DNA of 64,000 bases, from positions 48,929 to 112,928 of the forward strand of contig DASXLB010000004.1 in the NCBI GenBank assembly GCA_036496585.1. The letters are read 5' to 3'. The notes under the pieces were generated by a model. It made no database searches. It saw only the letters and a program-made list of their open reading frames with translations, and was not told the DNA's origin. Both the position numbers and the translations under genes were made by a program. The first letter of the stretch is position 1. Each line of letters opens with the position of its first letter. This stretch comes from Vicinamibacterales bacterium. GTDB taxonomy: Bacteria > Acidobacteriota > Vicinamibacteria > Vicinamibacterales > 2-12-FULL-66-21. This document shows, one piece after another, positions 10,968-20,223 of the stretch.

Positions 10968-12482
10968 GTGAAAGTGCTCGTCGCCAACCGCGGCGAAATT
11001 GCCGTGCGGGTCATTCGGGCCTGCCGCGAGCTCGGCCTGCCGACGGTGGCGGTGTATTCCGACTGCGACCGGGGCGCGCGGCACGTCCGCGACGCCGGCC
11101 AGGCGGTGCACATCGGCCCCAGCCCCGCCGTCGACAGCTACCTCCGCATCGAGCGGCTGATCGACGCCGCGCGCGCCACCGGTGCCGACGCGGTGCATCC
11201 CGGCTACGGGTTCCTGGCGGAGAATGCCGGATTCGCGGCGGCCTGCCGCGACGCGGGCCTGACCTTCATCGGCCCGTCCGCCGAGGCGATCCGCATGATG
11301 GGGAGCAAGACCGGGGCGCGCGAGATCGCGATTCGCGCAGGCGTCGCGGTCGTGCCCGGGACCGAGGCGCCGCTTGCGGCGGACGTGAGCGATCACGATC
11401 TGCAGCGTCACGGCGACGGCATTGGCTATCCGCTGGTGGTGAAAGCGGTGGCCGGCGGCGGCGGCAAGGGCATGCGCGTCGTCGAATCCCCAGAGGCGCT
11501 GGTCAACGCAGTCCGGACGGCGCGCTCCGAAGCGGGCTCGGCCTTCGGTGACTCCGCCGTGTATTTCGAACGGCGGGTGCGGACGCCGCGGCACATCGAG
11601 ATCCAGCTTCTGGCCGACCACTATGGCACCGTGCTGCCGTTTGTCGAGCGCGAGTGCTCGATCCAGCGGCGGCATCAGAAAGTGGTCGAGGAATCTCCGT
11701 CGACCGTCGTCGACGCGCGGCTGCGCCGCCGCCTGGCCGACGCCGCCGCGTCGGTGGCGGCCGCCGCCGGCTATACCAACGCCGGGACGATCGAATTCCT
11801 GCTCGACGAGGATGGCACGTTCTATTTCCTGGAGATGAACACGCGGCTGCAGGTCGAGCATCCGGTCACGGAAATGGTGACCAGCCTCGACCTCGTGCAC
11901 TGGCAGATCCGGATCGCGCGCGGCGAACGGCTGGCCATCGATCCGGAACGCGCGCTGACGCCGCACGGCCACGCCATCGAGTGCCGGATCTATGCCGAGG
12001 ATCCCGACCAGGGCTTTCTGCCCTCGCCGGGACTCGTCCGCGCGATCGCGCCGGCGAGCGGTCCTGGCATCCGCGACGACGGCGGCGTGCTGGCGGGGTT
12101 CACGGTGCCGGTGTTCTACGACTCGATGATCGCCAAGCTGGTCGCCTGGGGCGGTTCGCGCCCCGAGGCGATCGCGCGCATGGCGCGGGCGCTCGAGGAG
12201 TACGAGGTGCTCGGGATCCGGACGACCATCCCGTTCTTCGTGTGGCTCATGCGGCAGCCCGACTTCATGGCGGCGCGCTTCGACACGACCTACCTCGATC
12301 GCCTGCTGGCGGCGCGGCACGGCGAGTCGTTCAGTGCGTTCGACGACGACGACGAACGGCTCGTCGCCATCGCCGCCGCGCTCGATGCGATGTGGCGAAC
12401 CGGCGGGACGGCGCGCGCCGTGCCGGGGCGCCCGGGTGGGGCGTGGCGAGCCGCCGGCAGGCTGGATGCCCAGCGTGCGTAG
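10968..12482 (+). CDS. biotin carboxylase subunit of acyl-CoA carboxylase
   Basis: 504 residues from the GTG at 10968, which begins MKVLVANRGEIAVRVIRACRE, the canonical N-terminus; the long upstream frame overlaps the previous gene. ATP-grasp motifs are present: HPGYGFLAEN, the glycine-rich loop VAGGGGKGMR, ERECSIQRRHQK, and the catalytic FLEMNTRLQVEHPVTE. It carboxylates the biotin of the neighbouring carrier protein using ATP and bicarbonate. The C-terminal biotin carboxylase domain is complete, but the protein ends without a biotinyl domain, which is supplied by the next gene. TACAAT lies 7 bases before the start codon and could be a promoter element. Confidence 0.94.
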   Translation: MKVLVANRGEIAVRVIRACRELGLPTVAVYSDCDRGARHVRDAGQAVHIGPSPAVDSYLRIERLIDAARATGADAVHPGYGFLAENAGFAAACRDAGLTFIGPSAEAIRMMGSKTGAREIAIRAGVAVVPGTEAPLAADVSDHDLQRHGDGIGYPLVVKAVAGGGGKGMRVVESPEALVNAVRTARSEAGSAFGDSAVYFERRVRTPRHIEIQLLADHYGTVLPFVERECSIQRRHQKVVEESPSTVVDARLRRRLADAAASVAAAAGYTNAGTIEFLLDEDGTFYFLEMNTRLQVEHPVTEMVTSLDLVHWQIRIARGERLAIDPERALTPHGHAIECRIYAEDPDQGFLPSPGLVRAIAPASGPGIRDDGGVLAGFTVPVFYDSMIAKLVAWGGSRPEAIARMARALEEYEVLGIRTTIPFFVWLMRQPDFMAARFDTTYLDRLLAARHGESFSAFDDDDERLVAIAAALDAMWRTGGTARAVPGRPGGAWRAAGRLDAQRA

Positions 12483-12494
12483 CTCCGAGCGGCC

Positions 12495-13010
12495 ATGACG
12501 TTCGAGATCGAAGTCAACGGACGAAGCCGTTCCGTCTCGATCGAGCGCGCCGGCGACAGCCGTTTCCGGGTCACCGTCGATGGGGAGGTGGCGCTGGTCG
12601 ACGCGCAGCGGGTCGGCGCATATGGCGTGTCGCTGCTGTTCCCCGACGCGTCGAGCCGCTCGGCGCGGGTGGCGGTGGCGCCCGGCCCGACGCCGGGAGA
12701 ACAGCTCGCGTACCTGCAGGGCCGCATCGCCTCGCTGGCGGTCAACGCCCGGCGGACCGGCCGCGGCGCGGCCGACTCGGACGCCGCCACACACGGAGAA
12801 CAGCGCGTCACCGCGCCGATGCCCGGGCGCGTCGTGCGCGTGCTGGTCTCGCCCGGCGATGCGGTCGAGGCCCGCCAGCCGCTCGTGGTCGTCGAGGCGA
12901 TGAAGATGGAGAACGAGCTGCGCTCGCCCAAGAGCGGCCACGTCAAGGAAGTGGCGGTCGTGGCTGGGACTTCGGTCGAAGCCGGCCGCGTGCTGCTCGT
13001 CATTGACTGA
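12495..13010 (+). CDS. biotin carboxyl carrier protein (biotinyl-lipoyl domain)
   Basis: 171 residues, 12 bases after the biotin carboxylase stop. The C-terminal ~70 residues form a biotinyl domain (VTAPMPGRVVRVLVSPGDAV), and the modified lysine is Lys137 in EAMKMENE. The N-terminal ~95 residues are beta-rich and poorly conserved, as in other free-standing carrier subunits of propionyl-CoA-type carboxylases. It shuttles carboxybiotin between the two enzymes encoded upstream. The last bases overlap the possible TTG start of the following tamB-like gene. Splitting carboxylase and carrier into two genes is a known arrangement. Confidence 0.92.
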   Translation: MTFEIEVNGRSRSVSIERAGDSRFRVTVDGEVALVDAQRVGAYGVSLLFPDASSRSARVAVAPGPTPGEQLAYLQGRIASLAVNARRTGRGAADSDAATHGEQRVTAPMPGRVVRVLVSPGDAVEARQPLVVVEAMKMENELRSPKSGHVKEVAVVAGTSVEAGRVLLVID

Positions 13011-16000
13011 CCAGATGATCGATCCACCGGCGCCGCCGCCCGCGCGGGAGGGAGGGACGCCCGCCGCGCCACGGACCAGGCCGCGACGGTGGATGCGCCG
13101 ACTGATTCGCGCCCTCGGCCTGATCCTCGCGATCGTCGTCGCCGGCCTGATGACGTCCTTGACGATCGACCTGGGGCCGTCGCTCAAGAAACGCGCGGAG
13201 AAGGCCGGCTCCGACTGGCTGGATCGCCCGATGCACATGGGCTATCTCGGGATCCATCTCGCGAGCGGATCGTTCGAGGTGCGCGATCTGGTGATCGACG
13301 GGTTGAAGCCCGGCGATCACCCGTTCCTGACGGCGAGGCGGATCACGGTCTACCTGCCGTGGTGGACCATCTTCACGCACGAGCTGATCGTCGACACGGT
13401 CGAGATGTCGGATTGGGACATGCTCGTCGAGCAGTTTCCCGGGGGCAAGCACAGTTTCCCGAGAGTGACCGGGCCGAAGCGTCCGCCCCGAACCGGCGAG
13501 CCGCGCTTCAAGTTCACGACCACCACGAAGCTGGTGATCGCGCGCAACGGGCGCTTTACCTACGACGATCACGGCACGCCGTGGCGGGTCGTCTGTCCGA
13601 ATCTTTCGGTCAGCGTGTTCAAGGGGGTGGACACCTACCGCGGCACCGCGCAGTTCAGCAAGGGCTCGGTCAAGATCCAGAACTACGAGGAGTTCCCTGC
13701 CGATTTCGAGACGCGGTTCCGGATCGAGGACGGCAAGGTGCAGCTCGAATCGGCCGACATCCAGAGCCGTGGCGCGTCCACGGCAGTGACCGGCTACGTC
13801 GATCTGCGCAACTGGCCCGACATGCTCTACAACGTCAAGGCCAATGTCGACTTTCCGACCTGGAAGGCCGTGTTCTTCAAGGACATGAACTTCAGCGTGA
13901 CGGGCGCGGGGCAGTTCGCGGGCACCTTCCGCTTCTTCAAGCAGCCCGACGGCACCGGGCGCGAGCTGAAGGGCAGCTTCACGAGCGCCGAGGCCGGCGT
14001 CAACGCGTGGCGCTTTGGCAACGTGCACGGGTCGCTCCTCTGGGACAACCACGCCTTCCGTGTCACCGACGTCACGACCGGTCTCTACGGCGGGCGCGCC
14101 AAGTTCGACTACCTGATGGAGCCGATCGGCGAGGCGCGGCCGGCGCAGGCCGTGTGGGACGCCACCTACGCCGACGTCGATCTGCACGTCATCACGGACT
14201 TCCTCCAGCTCCAGGGGATCCGCCTCGAGGGACGCGCGGCCGGCCGCAATCGCCTGGAATGGCCGCTCGGGCGCTTCGCGGAAAAGCACGGCAGCGGCCA
14301 GATCGTCGCGACCATGTCGGGGGCGGCGCGGCCGATGACCCGCGCGCTCAGTCCCGACCGCATCGCGACCGTCGATCCCCTCCCGCCGGAGTACGGACCG
14401 TTCAATCCGCAGCACCCGCTCGGCTACCTGCCGGTGGCGGGATCGATCGGCTACACGCTGACGCCGCAGTGGATCACGGTCGCCCCTGGCAGCTGGGCGG
14501 CGACCGAGAAGACCTACGTCGAGTTCTCGGGGCAGACCGCCTGGGCGGACCGATCGACGATGCCCTTTCACGTCACCAGCCTGGACTGGCTCGAGAGCGA
14601 TCGCCTGCTCGCCGGCATCATGACCGCGTTCGGCTCGCCGACCGGCACGATCGACATCGGCGGCCGCGGCGAATTCGACGGCACGATGCTGGGGGCGTTC
14701 CGGCGGCCGCGCATCGAAGGACACTTCGCCGGCGACCGCCTGCGCGCGTGGGACACGGTCTGGGGCCACCTCGTCTCCGATCTCGTGATCGAGAACAGCT
14801 ACGTCGATATCAGCCACGGCGTGATCACGAAGGGGGACGCGCGGATCGACACGAGCGGCCGCTTCTCCCTCGGCTATCCGCGCCAGGACAACGGCGAGGA
14901 GATCAACGCCGACGTGCAGATGCGCGGATGGCCGCTCGTCGACCTGCGTCACGCCTTCGAACTCGACGACTGGCCAGTCGACGGTTCGACGTCGGGGACG
15001 TTCCGTATCCACGGCCACTACCAGACCCCGTTCGGCAGCGGCCGGCTGCAGGTCGACGGCGGCCGCGGTTACGGCGAATCGTTCGAGTCGGCGACCTCCA
15101 ACCTGGCGTTCGAAGGCAATGGCGTCCGCATGGAGTCCTTCCAGATACGGAAGGCGAGCGGCGCGATGACGGGCGCGGCGTGGATCGGCTGGGACGGCAC
15201 CTATTCGTTCGACGCCAACGGCGTGAAGATTCCGGTCGAGTCGCTCGACATGCTCGCGTTCCCGAAGACGCCGCTGTCGGGAATCCTCGACTTCACCGCC
15301 ACCGGCGCCGGCTCGTTCGGCAGTCCGCGCTACGACGTGAAAGCGACGATCGCCGACCTCTTCGTCAAGGACGAGGGGGTCGGGCTCGTCTCGGGCACGC
15401 TCTCACTGCGCAACGACATGGTGACGCTGACCGAGCTCAACGCCCAATCGCGGCGGCTCTCGGTCACCGGCCAGGGGCAGCTGGCGTTGAACCCTGAGCG
15501 CGACGTCGATCTGACGCTGCGCTTCTCGGATACCTCGCTCGATCCGTACCTCCGGCTGGCGGCGGGGTTCTCACCCTTCAACACGATCATCGCCGACGGC
15601 GTGATCCGCGCGCGCGGCGAGCTGTCGGACATCGATCACCTCGTCGTCGAGACGACGGTCGATCGGCTCCAGCTCAAGCTGTTCGATTATCCGGCGACGA
15701 ACGACGGGCCGATCCAGCTGGCCCTCGATCAGCACGTGGTCGAGGTGCGCCGGTTCAAGCTCACTGGCGAAGGGACGGCGCTGGATCTGAGCGGCAGCAT
15801 CGACCTGCATCAGCAGCGCATCGCGCTCGAGGCATCCGGCGACGCCAGCCTCGGGATCCTGCAGGCGTTCTACCCGTCGCTGCGCACGTCGGGAACCGCG
15901 GCGCTGCACGCGCAGGTGCGGGGCGGTCTGGACCATCCGGAGTTCTCAGGCGACGCGACCATCTCGGGCGGACGGCTTCTCTATTCGGCGCTGCCGCAGA

Positions 16001-17187
16001 GCCTGCAGGACTTCAACGGCCGGCTGGTCTTCGACGCGCAGGGCATCCGCATCGTCGACGCCTCCGGCCAGATTGGCGGCGGACGGGTGACGTTCGGGGG
16101 GCGCATCGGACTCAACGGCTTTCGTCTCGGCGCCGTCGATCTGACGGCGGCCGGCGACCAGATGCATCTGCGCTATCCAGAGGGCTTCCGCTCGACCGTC
16201 GACGCCGACCTGACGCTGCGCGGCGATCTGACGCAGCTGGTGGTCGGCGGCAACGTGACGATCCTGGACGGCGTCTACACCAAACGCTTCGAGCCGAACG
16301 TCGACATCTTCTCGATGATCGGCGGCACCACGCCGCTGCCGCAGCCGGTGTCGGCGGCCGCGGCGCTGCCGGTACGCTACGACGTGCACGTGCTGGCGCC
16401 CGGAACGCTGCGGCTCGAGAACAATGTCGCGCGCATCGCCTCGCGCGCCGACCTGACGCTCAACGGCACCTACGACAAGCCGGTCCTGTTCGGCCGCGCC
16501 GACATCGAGCGCGGCGAGATCATCTTCGAAGGCAACCGCTACCGGATCACCCGGGGCACGATCGACTTCGAAGATCCGACCGGCATCAAGCCGTTCTTCG
16601 ACATCGAGGCCGAGGCGCGGATCCGCTCGACGTCGCAGTCGATTGGCAGCACGATCAGCGCCACCGACGCCTATCGGGTGACGCTCGGCGTGTCGGGGTC
16701 GCTCGACAAGCGCCTGAATCTGTCGGTCAACTCCGATCCGCCGCTGCCGACGGTGGATGTCATCGCGCTGGTGTTCGGCCAGCCGACCGGCGACCTGAGC
16801 AACCCTGAGCTGCGCAGCCTGAGCGCGCAGGCCACGGCCCAGACCGAGGAGCAGCTGCTGCGCTCGATGTTCGTCCGCATGTTCACCAATACGCTGACCG
16901 CGCCGCTCGGCCGCGCCGTCGAGCAGTCGCTCGGCATCGACACGGTGCAGATCATGCCCGGGCTCGGCTCGTCGGCCGATCCGCTGACGCCGACGGCGCG
17001 CCTGATCCTCGGCAAGCGGATCTCCAACCGCGCCTACCTGACGTATTCAAAGGCGCTCAGCACGACCACCAACGGCGATCAGGTGATCGTGCTGGAGTAC
17101 GACCAGTCGGATCGGCTGGGCTGGGTGTTGACGCAGACGGGCGCGTATACGTTTGCGATCGACTTCCGCGTACGGAGGGTGTTCTAG
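13003..17187 (+). CDS. TamB-like inner membrane/periplasmic transport protein (AsmA/DUF490 family)
   Basis: 1394 residues from TTG 13003, or 1390 from the ATG at 13015. One N-terminal membrane span (about residues 32-52, LILAIVVAGLMTSLTIDL) is followed by more than 1,200 residues of repetitive beta strands. These carry the pattern seen in AsmA/TamB bridge proteins, and the C-terminus has the TamB signature (RADIERGEIIFEGNRYRI...GTIDFEDPTGIKPFFDIEAEARI...LNLSVNSDPPLPTVDVIALVFG). TamB-type proteins span the periplasm as a hydrophobic groove carrying phospholipid or assisting outer-membrane protein assembly, with an Omp85 partner. That partner is encoded next, which supports the call. Family is certain; the cargo is not. 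Confidence 0.9.
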   Translation: MTDQMIDPPAPPPAREGGTPAAPRTRPRRWMRRLIRALGLILAIVVAGLMTSLTIDLGPSLKKRAEKAGSDWLDRPMHMGYLGIHLASGSFEVRDLVIDGLKPGDHPFLTARRITVYLPWWTIFTHELIVDTVEMSDWDMLVEQFPGGKHSFPRVTGPKRPPRTGEPRFKFTTTTKLVIARNGRFTYDDHGTPWRVVCPNLSVSVFKGVDTYRGTAQFSKGSVKIQNYEEFPADFETRFRIEDGKVQLESADIQSRGASTAVTGYVDLRNWPDMLYNVKANVDFPTWKAVFFKDMNFSVTGAGQFAGTFRFFKQPDGTGRELKGSFTSAEAGVNAWRFGNVHGSLLWDNHAFRVTDVTTGLYGGRAKFDYLMEPIGEARPAQAVWDATYADVDLHVITDFLQLQGIRLEGRAAGRNRLEWPLGRFAEKHGSGQIVATMSGAARPMTRALSPDRIATVDPLPPEYGPFNPQHPLGYLPVAGSIGYTLTPQWITVAPGSWAATEKTYVEFSGQTAWADRSTMPFHVTSLDWLESDRLLAGIMTAFGSPTGTIDIGGRGEFDGTMLGAFRRPRIEGHFAGDRLRAWDTVWGHLVSDLVIENSYVDISHGVITKGDARIDTSGRFSLGYPRQDNGEEINADVQMRGWPLVDLRHAFELDDWPVDGSTSGTFRIHGHYQTPFGSGRLQVDGGRGYGESFESATSNLAFEGNGVRMESFQIRKASGAMTGAAWIGWDGTYSFDANGVKIPVESLDMLAFPKTPLSGILDFTATGAGSFGSPRYDVKATIADLFVKDEGVGLVSGTLSLRNDMVTLTELNAQSRRLSVTGQGQLALNPERDVDLTLRFSDTSLDPYLRLAAGFSPFNTIIADGVIRARGELSDIDHLVVETTVDRLQLKLFDYPATNDGPIQLALDQHVVEVRRFKLTGEGTALDLSGSIDLHQQRIALEASGDASLGILQAFYPSLRTSGTAALHAQVRGGLDHPEFSGDATISGGRLLYSALPQSLQDFNGRLVFDAQGIRIVDASGQIGGGRVTFGGRIGLNGFRLGAVDLTAAGDQMHLRYPEGFRSTVDADLTLRGDLTQLVVGGNVTILDGVYTKRFEPNVDIFSMIGGTTPLPQPVSAAAALPVRYDVHVLAPGTLRLENNVARIASRADLTLNGTYDKPVLFGRADIERGEIIFEGNRYRITRGTIDFEDPTGIKPFFDIEAEARIRSTSQSIGSTISATDAYRVTLGVSGSLDKRLNLSVNSDPPLPTVDVIALVFGQPTGDLSNPELRSLSAQATAQTEEQLLRSMFVRMFTNTLTAPLGRAVEQSLGIDTVQIMPGLGSSADPLTPTARLILGKRISNRAYLTYSKALSTTTNGDQVIVLEYDQSDRLGWVLTQTGAYTFAIDFRVRRVF

Positions 17188-17346
17188 AAGGTGCCAAGGG
17201 TGCTAGGGGTGCTAAGGGTGCTAAGGGTGCCAGGTGCTAAGGGTGCCACGGTGCTAAGGGTGCGCGGTGCTAAGGGTGCGCGGTGCTAAGGGTGCTGTGG
17301 TGCTAAGGGTGCGCGGTGCTAAGGGTGCGCGGTGCTGAGGGTGCTG
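17188..17346 (+). repeat. GTGCTAAGGG tandem repeat tract, intergenic and running into next start codon
   Basis: Between the tamB-like stop and the Omp85 gene lie eight exact copies of GTGCTAAGGG plus degenerate copies (GTGCCAAGGG, GTGCTAGGGG, GTGCTGAGGG). In the second half the copies sit in a regular 16-base unit, GTGCTAAGGGTGCGCG. The last degenerate copy provides the GTG start of the downstream gene at 17332, and AAGGG at 17321-17325 sits 6 bases before it as a possible ribosome site. The motif family recurs inside a coding sequence at 28118-28300 on the other strand. There are no spacers of constant length, so it is not a CRISPR. Confidence 0.92.
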
Positions 17347-20223
17347 CGAGGGGTGATCGCGCTGGCGTCGACGCTCTGGGCGTCGAGCGGGGCGCTCCTC
17401 GCGCAGGAGCCGCCGGCGACGTCGTACGTGGGCAGGCAGGTGGTCTCGATCGCCATCGCCGTCGAAGGCCGCCCGTCGACGGATCCGTCGCTGTTCGACG
17501 CGGTGCAGGTGAAGCTCGATCGGCCGCTGGACATGCAGGACGTCCGCGAGACGATGACCCACCTCTACACGCTCGGACGTTTCGACGACGTGCAGGTCGA
17601 AGCGGACGGCGCGGCGGGCGGCGTGGCGATCACCATCGCGCTCGATCCGATTCACGTCGTCACCAGGGTCGAGTTTCGCGGCGATCTCGGGCTGGCCGAG
17701 GGGCTGCTGCGCGATCGGATGACCGAGCGTTTCGGCGCGACGCCGCCGCTCACCCGCGCCGACGACGTCGCCGCCGCCCTCCAGGACCTGTATCGTGACT
17801 CCGGCTACATGACCGGCGTGGTGAAGGCGGCGCCGCCGGTTCTCGAGCACCAGCCGGAGCAAGCGACGATGGTCTTCGACGTCAGCCCGGGACCGCGGGC
17901 GCTGATCGAGACGGCAAAAGTGACCGGCACGCCGCTCGAGGCGGCGGCGCGCGTGGAGCAGCGCCTGCGCATCGCGCCGGGCGAGCCCTACCAGTCGGGC
18001 GACCTGCGGACACGCCTGGCGGACTATGTCACGTGGATGCGCCGCCGCGGCTACTACGAAGCCGACGCCCGTCAGCTCGAGGCTCGTCGCAACGCCGACC
18101 AGACGCGGGTCGACCTCACCATCGACGTGCGGCCGGGCCCGCTGGTGTCGGTCCAGTTCACCGGCGACCCGCTGCCGGCCGGCAAGCGCGCCGAGCTCGT
18201 GCCGATCGAAAGCGAAGGATCGGTCGACCAGGACATTCTCGAAGACGCGGCGCACCGCATCACCGCGTACCTGCAGCAGCTCGGATACTGGAAGGCGGAC
18301 GTCCCGGCCCCCGATCGCCGGCAGGAGGGAGACACGCTCGCGATCATCTTTCACGTCGAGCGCGGGCCGTTGTTCAGTGTCGCGCCCGGCGGCGTGCAGG
18401 TCAACGGCGTGCTGGCGCTGCCCCCCGAGGTCCTGACCTCGATCCTGAAGCGGCTTCCGCCGGGAGCGCCGTTCGTCAACAGCGAGCTCGGCGCGATCGA
18501 AGGGGCGATCAAGCAGGAGTATCTCAGTCGCGGCTACGCGGGCGTCGAGGTGCTATCGCAGCCGAACCAGGTCGGCGCCAGCCTCGTGCAGCCGGCGATC
18601 GTCGTCAAGGAAGGGCCGCTGGTACACGTCGGAACGGTCACCGTCCACGGCAACGAAACGCTCGCGGTCAAGGACCTGCTCGACAAGCCGGCGCTGCGCA
18701 GCGGCCAGCCCTACGACGCGTCGAGAGTCGCGCAGGCGCGCGACGAGATGACCGCGCAGTACCAGAATCTCGGGTTCCTGACCGCCGACGTCAGCGTCCC
18801 CCCCCCGACGTCCGTCGCCGACGGCACCGGCGCCCGCGCCGACATCGTGTTCCAGGTGCGGGAAGGCCCGCAGACACGCGTCGAGCACATCTTCATCACC
18901 GGCAACGTCAGGACGGATCAGAACGTGATCCGCCGCGAGCTGCGGATAGCCGAGGGGCAACCGCTCGGCGCGCAGGCGCTCTCGGAAACCCGGCGCAACC
19001 TGGCGGCGCTCGGCCTGTTCCGCCGCATCCAGATCAACTCGGTCAGCCACGGCGAGCCCGGCCGGAGCGACGTGATCGTGTCTGTCGAGGAGGCGCAGCA
19101 GACGACCATCGACTACGGCGGCGGTCTCCAGGTGGAGCGCTCGCTGCGCGAGGATGTGAACGGCAATCCGACGCAGGTCTACGACTTCGCGCCGCGCGGC
19201 TTTTTCGAGGTCGGGCGGCGCAACATCGGCGGCAAGAACCGCTCGGCGAACCTCTATACCCGTTTCGGCCTGCGCCCGAGCACCGATCCCACCGACCACA
19301 GCGCTTTCGGCTTTTCCGAGTACCGGGTCGTCGGCACCTACCGCGAGCCGCGCGCGTTCCACGCCTACGGCGATCTCACCGGCACCGCCGCGATCGAGCA
19401 GGGGGTGCGGACGGGTTTCAACTTCATCCGCAAGGGCGTGAACGCCGACCTCAGCCGCCGCCTGTCCGACAAGGTGCGGGTCAGCGGCCAGTATGCGTTC
19501 ACGACGACCCGGACCTTCGACGTGTTTCTCGACAAGGAGGACCTGCTGGCCGTCGACCGCGTCTTCTCACAGGTGCGGCTGTCGTCGTTCGCCGGTGCGA
19601 TCTCGCGCGACACGCGCGACGATCTGATCGCGCCGCAGCACGGCACGCTGCTGAGCGCCGACGGCACGCTCGCCGCCCAGGCGATCGGATCCGAGGTCAC
19701 GTTCGTCAAGGTGTTCCTGCAGGGCTTCGTGTATCAGAGTCTCGGGCATCCGAACCTGGTCTTCGCCGGCGGCGCGCGCCTCGGCGCGGCCAGGCCGAAA
19801 CAGGAATTCGTCGAAGGCCAGCTCGTGCGCGATCTGCCCGCCAGCGAACGCTTCTTCGCCGGCGGCGACTCGACGATCCGCGGCTTCGCGCGCGATTCCG
19901 TCGGCACGCCCCCAACCCTGACCACGGAAGGGTTCCCGCTCGGCGGCGACGCCGAGATCATCCTCAATGGGGAGTTGCGCATGCCGGTGAAAGGTCCGTT
20001 CGGGGCGGTCGTCTTCGTCGACGCCGGTAACGTCTTCTCGAATGTCGCCGATCTGAACCTGACCGACCTGCGCACGTCGCTCGGGTTCGGCGGCCGCTAC
20101 CGCTCGCCGATCGGGCCGATCCGCATCGACATCGGGTTTCCGATGGACCGGCGATTCGTCGGCGAGACGTCGACGCTCGAGAAGCGCTATCAGATTCACT
20201 TCTCGATGGGGCACGCCTTCTGA
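17332..20223 (+). CDS. Omp85-family outer membrane assembly protein (BamA/TamA-like) with about seven POTRA repeats
   Basis: 963 residues from the GTG at 17332, with a signal peptide (ending GALLAQ). Residues ~30-610 contain seven POTRA-like repeats. Each ends in a pattern like VDLTIDVRPGPLV, IVFQVREGPQTRV or VIVSVEEAQQT and contains a GYY/GYW/GFL turn. The last ~350 residues form a 16-strand-type barrel with the family motif FAGGDSTIRGFARDSVG. The chain ends in Phe (HFSMGHAF), matching the beta-signal. Such proteins insert or secrete beta-barrel proteins at the outer membrane. E. coli BamA has five POTRAs and TamA three. Lying directly behind the tamB-like gene, it is probably its partner. 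Its stop overlaps the next start. Confidence 0.9.
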   Translation: MLRVLRGVIALASTLWASSGALLAQEPPATSYVGRQVVSIAIAVEGRPSTDPSLFDAVQVKLDRPLDMQDVRETMTHLYTLGRFDDVQVEADGAAGGVAITIALDPIHVVTRVEFRGDLGLAEGLLRDRMTERFGATPPLTRADDVAAALQDLYRDSGYMTGVVKAAPPVLEHQPEQATMVFDVSPGPRALIETAKVTGTPLEAAARVEQRLRIAPGEPYQSGDLRTRLADYVTWMRRRGYYEADARQLEARRNADQTRVDLTIDVRPGPLVSVQFTGDPLPAGKRAELVPIESEGSVDQDILEDAAHRITAYLQQLGYWKADVPAPDRRQEGDTLAIIFHVERGPLFSVAPGGVQVNGVLALPPEVLTSILKRLPPGAPFVNSELGAIEGAIKQEYLSRGYAGVEVLSQPNQVGASLVQPAIVVKEGPLVHVGTVTVHGNETLAVKDLLDKPALRSGQPYDASRVAQARDEMTAQYQNLGFLTADVSVPPPTSVADGTGARADIVFQVREGPQTRVEHIFITGNVRTDQNVIRRELRIAEGQPLGAQALSETRRNLAALGLFRRIQINSVSHGEPGRSDVIVSVEEAQQTTIDYGGGLQVERSLREDVNGNPTQVYDFAPRGFFEVGRRNIGGKNRSANLYTRFGLRPSTDPTDHSAFGFSEYRVVGTYREPRAFHAYGDLTGTAAIEQGVRTGFNFIRKGVNADLSRRLSDKVRVSGQYAFTTTRTFDVFLDKEDLLAVDRVFSQVRLSSFAGAISRDTRDDLIAPQHGTLLSADGTLAAQAIGSEVTFVKVFLQGFVYQSLGHPNLVFAGGARLGAARPKQEFVEGQLVRDLPASERFFAGGDSTIRGFARDSVGTPPTLTTEGFPLGGDAEIILNGELRMPVKGPFGAVVFVDAGNVFSNVADLNLTDLRTSLGFGGRYRSPIGPIRIDIGFPMDRRFVGETSTLEKRYQIHFSMGHAF

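Noticed and set aside
17188-17346. CRISPR array
   Set aside because: The units are near-contiguous with 0-7-base intervals and no spacers of constant length. No cas gene is present in the window.
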